A stretch of 55,430 nt of DNA, taken from assembly GCA_023266115.1 (NCBI GenBank), contig JAHFRU010000017.1, positions 1 through 55,430 of the forward strand, read 5' to 3'. Position numbers and translations under genes: made by a program. The DNA comes from Gammaproteobacteria bacterium. Lineage in GTDB: Bacteria > Pseudomonadota > Gammaproteobacteria > VBWC01. Positions 1-7,826 of the stretch are shown piece after piece (positions within the stretch are counted from its first letter, which is position 1; each line of letters begins with the position of its first letter). The notes under the pieces were generated by a model. That model searched no databases. It was not told the DNA's origin and was given only the letters and a program-made list of their open reading frames with translations.

Positions 1-111
1 GCGTGGCTTGAAAAGTGTCGACGACTGTGGAAAAACTGCGAGCGAAAACTGAACACCAGCGTGCAGATGGTCGTGCTTGCGTTTCTCAGCTTAATCTTGA
101 AAAGATCGTGA
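1..111 (+). mobile_element. C-terminal fragment of an IS5-like transposase, cut by the window edge
   Basis: Frame 1 is open from the first base to a TGA at 109-111 and encodes 36 residues. It contains AWLEKCRRLWKNCERKLN, a tail typical of IS5-group DDE transposases, followed by a hydrophobic helix ending in LILKRS. The stop is followed almost at once by GAACAGGCTCT. Its complement, AGAGCCTGTTC, resembles the terminal inverted repeat of such elements, so the element probably ends near position 121. The rest lies outside the window. The family call is from recall of the motif; the subgroup is uncertain. Confidence 0.72.
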
Positions 112-179
112 ACAGGCTCTGAACGCGACGGCCGGCGGGCGCCCTCATTGGGGCGCAAACCGGTGCCGATATATAGGGT

Positions 180-758
180 GTGAAAGACACGGTATCGTAC
201 AAGTACTGGCACCATCCGTTGAACCGCGATCTGCTGACGCTCCGCCAGGTATATGACAGCATGTCGCGCGCCGGCGCCGGCCAGAACGAGATCCCCCTGA
301 TGATCCAGCTGGTGGAGAACCCGCGATATAAATTTCCTGGCTTCACGCTTTTTCATGGTGCGGTCGATCTCGAGCAGCACGATTACATCCATATCATTCT
401 CGGGCGCGGCATGCTGGAGCTCGACGAGGCCTTCACGATTGGATTTACGATGGGCAGCACCAAGAAGGTTACGGATACCGAAGAGCAGTTGTTCGCGCTG
501 ATTGCGCAGTATCTGTATCCGACGGTCTACCAGTTCGGCGAGCGCGAGATCGAGGTATTCAGGGACGCGGTGCGGCTTGGTTACGTATCGGATTGCCAGC
601 CGCTGGATGAAATTGATTTCCGACAGTACCTTGATATGCCGCTGCGAGTCGTGCGGGAGCGCATTGGTGTTGAAGCCAATCTGCTGCGCGCCTATTACGA
701 GATCGAAAAGAATCGCTATCCGGACGCGCCCGCAAGCCGACGGCTGCTCGACGCCTGA
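180..758 (+). CDS. Coq4-like protein (ubiquinone-biosynthesis Coq4 family relative)
   Basis: A 192-residue soluble protein without signal peptide or membrane segment. Residues 67-83 show HDYIH, then eleven residues, then Glu. This fits the HDxxH(x11)E metal-binding signature of Coq4, the scaffold and decarboxylase-like component of ubiquinone biosynthesis. The surrounding GRGM and GFTMGST segments suggest a bacterial side branch rather than canonical Coq4, so a direct quinone role is inference. The start is a GTG at 180 with only a weak AGGG upstream; a later ATG at 261 would remove the N-terminal 27 residues. A SAM-dependent methyltransferase follows 120 bp downstream on the same strand, which fits a quinone- or secondary-metabolite-type pair. 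An IS end lies about 60 bp upstream and may have displaced the native promoter. Confidence 0.65.
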   Translation: MKDTVSYKYWHHPLNRDLLTLRQVYDSMSRAGAGQNEIPLMIQLVENPRYKFPGFTLFHGAVDLEQHDYIHIILGRGMLELDEAFTIGFTMGSTKKVTDTEEQLFALIAQYLYPTVYQFGEREIEVFRDAVRLGYVSDCQPLDEIDFRQYLDMPLRVVRERIGVEANLLRAYYEIEKNRYPDAPASRRLLDA

Positions 759-878
759 GGCGGTACGGGGTCCGTCCGGTGGCAGGAATTCATGTCTGGC
801 GGTCTGGACAAACTTTCGTTCATCCTTCATATTGACCACGATTTTCAGGCTTTTCCGCGTATTCAAGGGGTTTTACGA

Positions 879-1919
879 ATGTCATCATGGGATAAAAACA
901 AGGGTGATGCAGGCGGCTGGGGTTTGCCCGAAGGTATGGACCCGATGCGGGTCATGCAGGTGGCGTCGGCGTACTGGCAGTCGTGCGCGCTGCACGCGGC
1001 CAACCGCCTCGACATATTCAATCGTCTCGATGGCGCGAGAAAGGATATGGACACGCTGACGAAGGAAACCGGCGCTGACCGGCGTTGCCTGGGTGCGCTG
1101 CTGAGTGCGCTGGTGTCGATGGACTTTCTCGATCGCGACGGCGACGTGTTTATGAACAATGAATTCAGCAAGACCTTCCTGACGACGTCCAGCAAGCTTT
1201 ACCAGGGCGGCATCGTCTATATGTTTGAAAACTGGTACGAGGCGTGGGGCGGATTGTATGACACGGTCACGACCGGCAAGCCGTCGGCGTTGATGCATCA
1301 GGAATACTCCGATCAGGAGACGCGCGATTACATGATGGGCATGCATAACCGTGCGCTGTCGCAGGCGGACGTGTTGACCGGCATGATCGATCTGACCGGC
1401 AAGAAGCAGCTGATGGACGTCGGCTGCGGGCCGGCCACCTTCGCTGTGAAGTTCTGCGAACGCTATGACGGACTAAATGCCGTGGCGATGGACCGTGCAC
1501 AGAACCTGAAGATTGCCAGACAGATAGTTGACCAATACGGCATGCAAAGCCGCGTCAGGCTGGTGCCGGGCGATTACAACCAGGACAGCCTGGGGGCCGG
1601 TAACGACGCGATGCTGTTGTCGTCGATGACCAATCAGGAGTCGCCGGAGAATATCCGGAAGCTGCTGAAGAAATGCCACGCCTCGATGAACAAGGGCGGC
1701 GTGATCCTGATTCAGGAGCAGTTGCTGCACGCCGACAAAAAGGGGCCGATGCTGGCGGCGCTGATCGGTGTCAACCAGATCATCAATACCGTCGGCGGAT
1801 CGTCGTATTCGACGGCCGAGATGGAAGACATATTGCGTGACGTCGGCTTCGTCGATGTCGAGTCACGCCAGATGGCGCCGCCGAGCCCGTTTATCATGGT
1901 AACGGGGTACAAACGCTAG
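879..1919 (+). CDS. SAM-dependent O-methyltransferase (Methyltransf_2 type)
   Basis: A 346-residue class I methyltransferase. An N-terminal helical dimerisation and winged-helix region (about residues 15-110) precedes a Rossmann domain. The SAM-binding motif I is LMDVGCGPATFA near residue 175, with an acidic motif II about 22 residues later. The architecture is that of plant-type O-methyltransferases and hydroxyneurosporene methyltransferases. The start was placed at ATG 879 because AAGGGG lies 8 bp upstream; the frame extends 29 codons further upstream but has no comparable ribosome site. The methyl acceptor cannot be read from the sequence. It may act with the Coq4-like protein encoded just upstream. 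Confidence 0.85.
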   Translation: MSSWDKNKGDAGGWGLPEGMDPMRVMQVASAYWQSCALHAANRLDIFNRLDGARKDMDTLTKETGADRRCLGALLSALVSMDFLDRDGDVFMNNEFSKTFLTTSSKLYQGGIVYMFENWYEAWGGLYDTVTTGKPSALMHQEYSDQETRDYMMGMHNRALSQADVLTGMIDLTGKKQLMDVGCGPATFAVKFCERYDGLNAVAMDRAQNLKIARQIVDQYGMQSRVRLVPGDYNQDSLGAGNDAMLLSSMTNQESPENIRKLLKKCHASMNKGGVILIQEQLLHADKKGPMLAALIGVNQIINTVGGSSYSTAEMEDILRDVGFVDVESRQMAPPSPFIMVTGYKR

Positions 1920-1924
1920 CGCAA

Positions 1925-2276
1925 TTTTCTGTCGACACGGTGTCTCGGTGGCTGCGGCGTGACGCCGGCGTATGTTGCATGAGAGTCAGGCGCCGGTCAG
2001 CATGCCGGTCATGCGGCGTGGCTCCCGTTTCGCGAGCAGCTGCGGGTAACCGCGCTGTATTGTGTTCGCGTCCTTTTTTCGCTGTTCGAAATCGTCGAGC
2101 CTGGCTCGCAGCCCCTTCATTTTCTCATTGTCGAGCAGTGGCCGGAATGCCGGTTTTTCGTCGGCGCTGTCCATGCGTGCGTGCCTGGGCGGTGTCGGCA
2201 TGCTACGCGCGGGCCGTGGTCAGTGGTCCTCGATTTTCTGTCGACAGTGTTGGTCTGGCTCAGGGTTTTCTGTCGA
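1925..2276. repeat. Three direct copies of TTTTCTGTCGA
   Basis: The 11-mer TTTTCTGTCGA occurs exactly at 1925-1935, 2234-2244 and 2266-2276. The last two are 32 bp apart, about three helical turns, and lie upstream of the NnrU-type gene. A regulator-binding site is possible but unsupported beyond the repetition. Confidence 0.4.
1986..2201 (-). CDS. Small charged protein of unknown function
   Basis: Up to 71 residues; an internal ATG at 2174 would give 62. The translation is rich in Arg, Lys, Asp and Glu, with a predicted amphipathic helix around LRARLDDFEQRKKDAN, and has no signal peptide or membrane segment. The composition is more protein-like than the overlapping frames, which are rich in Arg, Ser and Cys. 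No clear ribosome-binding site was seen and no family was recognised. It lies alone on the minus strand, convergent with the methyltransferase gene. It could be a spurious frame. Confidence 0.42.
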   Translation of the reverse strand: MPTPPRHARMDSADEKPAFRPLLDNEKMKGLRARLDDFEQRKKDANTIQRGYPQLLAKREPRRMTGMLTGA

Positions 2277-2639
2277 TGCACAGAGACTTTTTCGGTCATT
2301 GTTCATAGTCGTCTTCGCGAAATACAGGCGTTACCTCGCTGCTCGCGTAATGCGCGGCGGATCGACGGCACGGCAATTCGCGGGCCTGTTGGTGGTCGCG
2401 TGTCATGAATCCTTTGCCAGAAAAGGGGCGTTCTTGCCGCGTATATGTGACCAGAACGCCGTTGCGTCCGGCGGCAGTCACCGTGGGAAGAAAAGCGGGC
2501 GCGACGTGCAGGACGGCGGTGTACTATTAGCGGTGCCGTGCGTAGTGATCGTATTGGGGTAAGTCGGTGCATGGAATGCCGGCGGTGGGGAATTCTTGTG
2601 CAAGCGACGGACGTGTTAGCGCGAAAGGGGAGGGCTGGT
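2202..2639. other. Gene-free stretch upstream of the NnrU-type gene
   Basis: About 440 bp with only low-quality overlapping frames. It contains two of the TTTTCTGTCGA copies and presumably the promoter of the downstream gene. No recognisable promoter hexamers, tRNA or IS ends were seen. Confidence 0.5.
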
Positions 2640-3197
2640 ATGGGCTGGCTGATTTCGGGGATGGTGTTATTGTTCGGCATTCATGTACTGCCGCACTTTC
2701 AGACGTTACGCGGTCAACTGGTCGAACGGTTCGGGCTGTGGCCGTATAAGGGCTTGTTCGCACTGGTATCGCTGGGCGGTCTCGCGCTGATCGTCTACGG
2801 GTTTCCACGCGCTGACGTCATCCCGCTGTGGAGTCCGCCGTCCTGGAGCAGCATCGCCGCGTTGGCGGCAATGCCGGTGGTGTTTATATTGATTGTAGCT
2901 GCCTATGTGCCGAACAATATCCGGCGCTTTATGCGTCATCCAATGCTGACGGGTGTACTGTTGTGGGCGGTCGCGCATTTATTGACCAGCGGTGATCAGG
3001 CATCGGTGACGCTGTTCGGTGGATTTGCGGTTTATTCGCTGTTCGCCATGTGGTCCGGCAACCGGCGTGGCGCACGGCTCTCGGATCGGGTGGTTACATT
3101 TGGGTATGACGCGGTAGTAGTCATCGCCGGGCTGGTCGGCTACGCCGTGGTTTTGTACGCGCATGCCGAGTTGTTCGGCGCCGCGGCGGTTCGCTGA
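2640..3197 (+). CDS. NnrU-family integral membrane protein
   Basis: A 185-residue protein with about five to six hydrophobic segments. It starts MGWLISGMVLLFGIHVLPHF and includes the FMRHPMLTGVLLWAVAHL segment characteristic of the NnrU family (PF07298). Relatives are linked to nitrite/NO reductase clusters and to isoprenoid or heme-like methyltransferase membrane folds; the biochemical role is not settled. ATG 2640 was chosen because AGGGGAGGG sits 6-14 bp upstream; the frame is open 34 codons further upstream without a better site. No denitrification gene is visible nearby, so the family name should not be read as function here. Confidence 0.82.
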   Translation: MGWLISGMVLLFGIHVLPHFQTLRGQLVERFGLWPYKGLFALVSLGGLALIVYGFPRADVIPLWSPPSWSSIAALAAMPVVFILIVAAYVPNNIRRFMRHPMLTGVLLWAVAHLLTSGDQASVTLFGGFAVYSLFAMWSGNRRGARLSDRVVTFGYDAVVVIAGLVGYAVVLYAHAELFGAAAVR

Positions 3198-3263
3198 TCT
3201 ATCGTTGACTTGTCGGGTCGCATGCACAGGCCCGGTTCCGGGTGAACATCAGGGGACGTGGTG

Positions 3264-3527
3264 ATGTCGGCAGCACGGCGCGGGTTTGTGGCTTTGATCA
3301 TGGCGTGGGGCTCGCGGCTTCGTTATCCGCAGCTGATGGCGCTGACATCGACGTTGTTCGTTCTGGATATTCTGGTGCCGGATTTCGTGCCGTTCGCCGA
3401 CGAGATTCTTCTGGGACTGCTTACACTGCTAATCGGTACGCGAAAAAAGCGGCCGGTCATTCCCGATCCGACGCCCGGAAATGTTATTGATGGCGAGGTT
3501 GTCGAGCGACGCGACGCCCGCAAATGA
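3264..3527 (+). CDS. Small DUF6116-like membrane-associated protein
   Basis: An 87-residue protein with a hydrophobic core running from ALTSTLFVLDILVPDF to ADEILLGLLTLLIGT, then a basic tail. The pattern of two membrane-skirting helices joined by VPDFVPFADE matches what I recall of DUF6116 proteins of Xanthomonadales and relatives; the function is unknown. ATG 3264 lies 7 bp after AGGGGA, so it is preferred over the GTG at 3258. Its stop overlaps the next start (ATGA at 3524), suggesting translational coupling with the acetyltransferase. Confidence 0.65.
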   Translation: MSAARRGFVALIMAWGSRLRYPQLMALTSTLFVLDILVPDFVPFADEILLGLLTLLIGTRKKRPVIPDPTPGNVIDGEVVERRDARK

Positions 3528-3985
3528 GTAATGAAACGCGGATAGCTGGTCAGGCGGCGTTATCCGATATGGTTGTCAGGCCGGTGAGTTTTCATGAGGC
3601 GCTGGCTCCGATACGCGAGATTCGTGAGCAGGTCTTCGTTCATGAGCAGCATGTCCCGCTCGAAATGGAGTGGGACGGACTGGATGACACGGCGGACCAC
3701 GTGGTCGCACACATGGACGGCCGCGCGGTTGGTACCGCGCGTTTGCTGCCCGATGGCAGGGTCGGCCGCATGGCCGTGCTCGGCCCGTGGCGCAACCGGG
3801 GCGTCGGGCGTGCGCTGATGGAGGAGATCATGCGGCTCGCCCACGCACGCGCCTTCCCCGTCGTGCATCTCGACGCGCAGGTTCATGCGATAGCGTTTTA
3901 TCAGAGATTCGGCTTTAGCGTGTGCAGCGATGTCTTTCTGGACGCCGGGATTCCGCACCGCCGCATGCGGCGCCCGATGGTCTAG
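3524..3985 (+). CDS. GNAT-family N-acetyltransferase
   Basis: A 153-residue GNAT protein of the ElaA/YjcF-like type. The acetyl-CoA-binding motif A is visible as GRMAVLGPWRNRGVGRALM (RxxGxG/A), followed by a VVHLDAQ strand and FYQRFGF, the usual motif B. The N-terminal part contains the VFVHEQHVPLEMEWDGLD segment typical of this subgroup. The substrate is unknown. The start overlaps the stop of the preceding small membrane-protein gene by four bases, so the two are probably translated together. Confidence 0.88.
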   Translation: MSNETRIAGQAALSDMVVRPVSFHEALAPIREIREQVFVHEQHVPLEMEWDGLDDTADHVVAHMDGRAVGTARLLPDGRVGRMAVLGPWRNRGVGRALMEEIMRLAHARAFPVVHLDAQVHAIAFYQRFGFSVCSDVFLDAGIPHRRMRRPMV

Positions 3986-4081
3986 CGGCGTGGGGCGCAG
4001 GATCGCGCCACGGGGGACGCGGCTGGTACTATCGATCGGCAACCCTGTTGCGCTATCTGCTGATAAAGGAGTCAGTGACCG

Positions 4082-5053
4082 ATGAAACGGGCGACGTTGT
4101 ACCACCGGGATACTGGCAAGACTGTTACCGGTGCCGAGGAACTGATCGGCGAATGGCGCCGTGACTCCCGGACGCTGATCGTCCTGGACCTCGAAAACAA
4201 CCCTGCCGACGCCGAGCGGGCGTTATTGATCGAGAATTTCGGGTTGCACCCGCTGGCGGTGCAGGACGCGCAGCGGGATCGTCATCCGCCCAAGCTTGAA
4301 GTTTTCGACGACCATACGTTTATCTTGCTGAAAGGGCTAGGCAGTGCACCGGAAGGTATCGAGTTCTCGACGATACAGCTGGCGCTGTTTATCGGTGAGC
4401 GATTCCTGGTCACGCGCCATTCCGGTCCGTCGCCAAGCGTGGACAGGTTATTCGAGGAAATTGGTGCCACTCCGGAGCTGTTTGCACGCGGTGCGGATGC
4501 GCTCGCAGTGCGTCTGGCGCGCATTCTGGTCGGTCGATATCTGTCGTTATTGCTCGCACTGGAGCCGCGGCTCGAACACATCGAAGCAGAGATCGTGGCG
4601 AATCCACACGACAGTGTCCTGGCCGAGTTGCTCGGTTACAAGACCGAGCTGAAGAAGTACCGCCGTGTGTTTCTTTACCATGAACACATATTCGGGGAGT
4701 TGCGTTCCGGGAAATTCCCGGGGATTTCGGCGGAGCGTCATCACGAGCTTAACGATGTATACGAGCATCAGGAGCGCGCGGTGAGCCTGGCCGGGTTGTA
4801 TTACGAGCTTGCGTCGGATCCGGTCGACGGCTATATCTCGCTGGCCTCGCACCGCCTGAACCAGATAATGAAAGTGTTAACAATTGTAACAGTGGTGTTC
4901 GTGCCTCTTGGCTTTCTGGCCGGTATCTATGGCATGAACTTCGACAACATGCCGGAACTGCACTCGGAAAGCGGTTACTACATCATTATCGGCGTCATGG
5001 CGCTGATTGCGGTGACCCTGCTGGCGGTCTTCAAGATAAGGCGGTGGCTGTGA
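4082..5053 (+). CDS. corA: CorA-family divalent metal transporter
   Basis: A 323-residue CorA/ZntB-superfamily channel. A long cytoplasmic N-terminal domain (about residues 1-255) ends in a helical stalk. Two C-terminal membrane helices follow, with the signature YGMNF between them (GMN near residue 291) and a periplasmic loop NMPELHSESG. The C-terminus ends in a basic KIRRW. The size and GMN motif fit Mg2+/Co2+ or Zn2+ transport; the ion cannot be decided. The start at 4082 follows AAAGGAG with a 10-bp gap. It is the last gene of a plus-strand run and is followed by decayed sequence. Confidence 0.9.
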   Translation: MKRATLYHRDTGKTVTGAEELIGEWRRDSRTLIVLDLENNPADAERALLIENFGLHPLAVQDAQRDRHPPKLEVFDDHTFILLKGLGSAPEGIEFSTIQLALFIGERFLVTRHSGPSPSVDRLFEEIGATPELFARGADALAVRLARILVGRYLSLLLALEPRLEHIEAEIVANPHDSVLAELLGYKTELKKYRRVFLYHEHIFGELRSGKFPGISAERHHELNDVYEHQERAVSLAGLYYELASDPVDGYISLASHRLNQIMKVLTIVTVVFVPLGFLAGIYGMNFDNMPELHSESGYYIIIGVMALIAVTLLAVFKIRRWL

Positions 5054-5199
5054 TCCGGAAAATTCCGTACTGCGCCATATTTCTGTGATTTCTGTCGGCG
5101 GCACGGGCGATGGCTCCTTAGCATTCAATCGTCCGTTATGGCGGGCAGGAGATATCCGGCACGCGGTACGCCTTGCCGGGCGCCGTGTTTCCCGGGATG

Positions 5200-5440
5200 G
5201 ACGAGACACCGGTCAACGCGCTCAGGCTGTTGCGGGCAGCGGTGATTATCGTCGTCGCGATCCGGCTGTCCATGGATATTCGGCGGGCAATGCAACAGGT
5301 CTGGTTCGTGGGATTTGGCGACAGCAGCCTGAATTTCGAGCTGGTTGTCTGGCCGAGAAGCGCCTGCGCGCGGTGCAGGCAACGTACGACGAAAGCCTCA
5401 CGTTGCTCAAAAAGGCCAGCTCGATCTCCACGTCATAAAA
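5200..5440 (+). pseudogene. Decayed C-terminal fragment of an MscS mechanosensitive channel
   Basis: The sequence at 5302-5352 encodes WFVGFGDSSLNFELVVW, nearly the consensus of the MscS beta-domain (FGDSSLxFELxxW). After that Trp the matching sequence changes frame. A second frame gives AEKRLRAVQ, and a third frame at 5417-5440 gives QLDLHVIK, the usual MscS C-terminus. No start, pore helix or membrane segment remains. At least two frameshifts and the loss of the N-terminal two thirds make it non-functional. It fills most of the 420-bp gap between corA and msrA. Confidence 0.7.
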
Positions 5441-5473
5441 ATCGGGCAGCGCATCAGGCGACAGCGTTCGTCG

Positions 5474-6103
5474 TCAGCCGGACTTTCCCCATAACTCTTC
5501 CAGTCGCGCATCGCGTCCGCAACTGTGACGGTAAAAGCTGTAACGCAGCGGATTCTTGTTGTGATAATCCTGATGGTAGTCCTCGGCCGCATAGAATTCC
5601 GTGGCCGACACGATTTCTGTCACGATCGCTTCCTTGAACGGTTTGGCGCTAGCCAGCTTTGCTTTCGATGCCTCGGCAAGCTGCTTCTGGTTTTCATCAT
5701 GATAAAAAATCGCCGTTCGATACTGACGCCCGACGTCGCAGAACTGGCGGTTTGCCGTGGTGGGATCAATGCTGTGCCAGAATATTTCCAGCAACCGTTC
5801 GTAGCTGATCTTGTCGGGGTCGTAGGTGATCTGCACCGCCTCGGCATGCCCGGTGCTGCCCGCGGACACCTGTTTGTACGTGGGATTCGTTTCGGCGCCG
5901 CCCGTGTAACCGGAGACAGTCTCGATAACTCCGGATACCTTGTCGAAGTCGGATTCGACGCACCAGAAACAGCCCCCGGCGAACGTCGCTTTTTGGTTAT
6001 GACCAAACGTCATTTGAATCTCATCGGTGCCTTGTGTCGCGATGGACAGGCCGGTCAGCAACATTCCGGCCAGAATCAGTGTCGTTGCGTGGCGTAGCCT
6101 CAT
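5474..6103 (-). CDS. msrA: Peptide-methionine (S)-S-oxide reductase MsrA, exported
   Basis: A 209-residue MsrA preceded by a Sec-type signal sequence (residues 1-25, hydrophobic LILAGMLLTGLSIA). The catalytic motif is GGCFWC near residue 45, followed by VSGYTGG and, further on, FYAAEDYHQDY, which provides conserved substrate-binding residues. It reduces the S-epimer of methionine sulfoxide in proteins, here probably in the periplasm. It lies 11 bp downstream of msrB on the same strand, so the two form one operon repairing both epimers. Confidence 0.95.
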   Translation of the reverse strand: MRLRHATTLILAGMLLTGLSIATQGTDEIQMTFGHNQKATFAGGCFWCVESDFDKVSGVIETVSGYTGGAETNPTYKQVSAGSTGHAEAVQITYDPDKISYERLLEIFWHSIDPTTANRQFCDVGRQYRTAIFYHDENQKQLAEASKAKLASAKPFKEAIVTEIVSATEFYAAEDYHQDYHNKNPLRYSFYRHSCGRDARLEELWGKSG

Positions 6104-6114
6104 GATATTTCCCC

Positions 6115-6612
6115 CTATCCGTTGGCCGTGGGGACGAACTTCAGTGCCAGTCCGTTATTACACCAGCGCTGCCCGGTCGGTTTGGGGCCGTCATTAAACA
6201 CGTGGCCTTGATGTCCGCCGCAGCGGGCGCAGTGGTATTCCTTGCGCGGATAGATCATTTTGAAGTCCAGTCTGGTTTCGACGCGGCCTGGCAGCGTCGT
6301 AAAAAAGCTTGGCCAGCCGGTGCCGCTGTCAAATTTCATTTCCGCGGCGAACAGCTCCAGGTCACAGCCGGCGCAGACATAGGTACCGGCGCGCTTTTCG
6401 TCATTGAGTGGGCTGCTGAACGAACGCTCGGTGCCTTCGTCGCGCAAAATGTCATATTGCTGCGGCGTCAGCAGCTTTTTCCATTCGGCGTTGGAATGGA
6501 CTATTTTGTCTATGGTCGTCGTCATGTTCGGCGATTCTCCAAATGTGCGGCTCGCGATAAACGTAACGGGTAAAAGCCCCAGGGCATTGATCAAAAAGCG
6601 ACGTCGATTCAT
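6115..6612 (-). CDS. msrB: Peptide-methionine (R)-S-oxide reductase MsrB with Tat-like signal
   Basis: A 165-residue MsrB. The N-terminus MNRRRFLINALGLLP contains a twin-arginine motif followed by a hydrophobic stretch, indicating Tat export. The zinc-site cysteine pairs are CAGC near residue 80 and CARC near residue 128. The MsrB core GTGWPSF is present. The catalytic Cys is in GQRWCNNGLALKF, where the family more often reads RYCINSA, a mild divergence. It is the first gene of the msrB-msrA operon. Folded export by Tat would suit a zinc protein, while MsrA uses a Sec-like signal. Confidence 0.93.
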   Translation of the reverse strand: MNRRRFLINALGLLPVTFIASRTFGESPNMTTTIDKIVHSNAEWKKLLTPQQYDILRDEGTERSFSSPLNDEKRAGTYVCAGCDLELFAAEMKFDSGTGWPSFFTTLPGRVETRLDFKMIYPRKEYHCARCGGHQGHVFNDGPKPTGQRWCNNGLALKFVPTANG

Positions 6613-6971
6613 CCTATACCCCTTCGGCGGTGGTCCGCCATGGCAGACTATTGTTCAGATAACGTCCGTTTGTCGGTCTCGTAGCACCCGCCTTACAGCT
6701 CGTGTAATCACGCTCGCCGCGCGGACGCGAACAACCGACAGGCATATTATTCAAGACCCGCGCCAGCCCCGGCATTTTCATGGCCGCCGTGACGGGTCGA
6801 GGATAAAGCCGTTATTGACGCGTACCAGCGGATTCATAAAGAAAATTCGGCTGGCGTCGACATAGTGTACGCCTGTCCCGACAGGCGTCGGGGCCGGCTC
6901 TGGACGCGATAGAAAACGTAGACGAAGCAGGGTCAAGGGTACTAAAGAGGCATCAGCGGAGCAGGGATATC
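6613..6971. other. Divergent intergenic region with a protein-like remnant
   Basis: This 359-bp region separates msrB (-) from the tandem-receiver gene (+). On the minus strand, 6780-6965 is open and reads like a protein tail (FFMNPLVRVNNGFILDPS). A one-base shift then gives ENAGAGAGLE and a TAA at 6747-6749. No start codon was found for it, so it is probably a gene remnant. A further 55-codon minus-strand frame runs from an ATG near 6783 to just before msrB. Promoters of both flanking genes should lie here. Confidence 0.4.
6870..6887. repeat. Perfect 8-bp inverted repeat upstream of the tandem-receiver gene
   Basis: CGCCTGTC at 6870-6877 and GACAGGCG at 6880-6887 are perfect complements separated by two bases. 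The position, about 85 bp before the downstream start, would suit an operator for a dimeric regulator. It may equally be incidental. Confidence 0.4.
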
Positions 6972-7826
6972 ATGACGCATCAGCCGGCATATTCATTACT
7001 GTTGGTGGACGATAACGAGATGAACCGCGACATGGTGTCGCGCAGTCTCGTCAGGTCCGGGTATCTGGTCGCCACGGCCGCCGGTGGTCCGGCTGCACTC
7101 GAGATGATGGGCGTCGAGGGCTTTGATCTGGTGTTGCTTGATCTGATGATGCCCGAGATGGACGGCTACCGGGTATTGGAGATCATGCGCGAATCCGAGC
7201 GCCTGCGTACGATGCCGGTCATGGTCGTCAGTGCCGTCAGCGGCCGGCAGAGTATGGCAAAGTGTCTCGCGCTTGGCGCGTGTGATTACGTCGTCAAGCC
7301 ATCGGAAATGGATGTGCTGAAGGCGCGCATATGGCGCTCACTGGAGTATCGCCGCTATGCTCGCCCGCAGGAAGAGAGTGCGTCGGAACCGGAGCCCGTC
7401 GGCGGGAGGGTGCTGCTGGTCGAAGACAACGACGCGAATCTCGACATCCTGAAGCGCCGTCTGGTGCAGTGGAGTTGTGTGGTCGATTGCGCGGGCGACG
7501 GCCTGGAGGCAATCGAGCGTATCGCCGGTAGTGCCGGCGGCTACGATCTGATCCTGCTGGATATCGCGATGCCCAGAATGGACGGGTTCGAGGTGTTGCG
7601 CTTCATCAAGTCGAGCCCGAGATACAACCATATTTCCGTTATTATGGTTTCGGCGCTGGACGACTCGGGCACCATCATGCGTGCCCTGGAGATGGGCGCC
7701 GACGACTTCGTCAGGAAACCATTCAACGCTGTGGAACTCAATATTCGCGTGCAAAGCTGCATACGCGCAAAAAAGCTCCGCGATCAGTGCGCCGCGTGGC
7801 GTGAGCGTCTCAAGGGCCTTTCCTGA
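6972..7826 (+). CDS. Tandem-receiver (REC-REC) response regulator without output domain
   Basis: A 284-residue protein made of two CheY-like receiver domains. REC1 spans about residues 7-125 (acidic DDN, phospho-acceptor Asp in LVLLDLMMP, Lys in VVKP). REC2 spans about 142-265 (EDND, Asp in LILLDIAMP, Lys in VRKP). No DNA-binding or enzymatic domain follows, so it probably signals by protein contact or phosphotransfer. It is a paralogue of the product of 12986-13879. Its C-terminus is about 11 residues shorter than the paralogue and stops right where an IS481-type remnant begins, so a truncated tail is possible. The partner kinase is unknown; a GAF histidine kinase is encoded at 44680-45888. 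Confidence 0.9.
   Translation: MTHQPAYSLLLVDDNEMNRDMVSRSLVRSGYLVATAAGGPAALEMMGVEGFDLVLLDLMMPEMDGYRVLEIMRESERLRTMPVMVVSAVSGRQSMAKCLALGACDYVVKPSEMDVLKARIWRSLEYRRYARPQEESASEPEPVGGRVLLVEDNDANLDILKRRLVQWSCVVDCAGDGLEAIERIAGSAGGYDLILLDIAMPRMDGFEVLRFIKSSPRYNHISVIMVSALDDSGTIMRALEMGADDFVRKPFNAVELNIRVQSCIRAKKLRDQCAAWRERLKGLS

Noticed and set aside
2062-2562. 166-codon plus-strand frame before the NnrU-type gene
   Set aside because: The sequence is rich in Ser, Arg and Cys without domain or ribosome site, and it conflicts with the better-looking small minus-strand frame.
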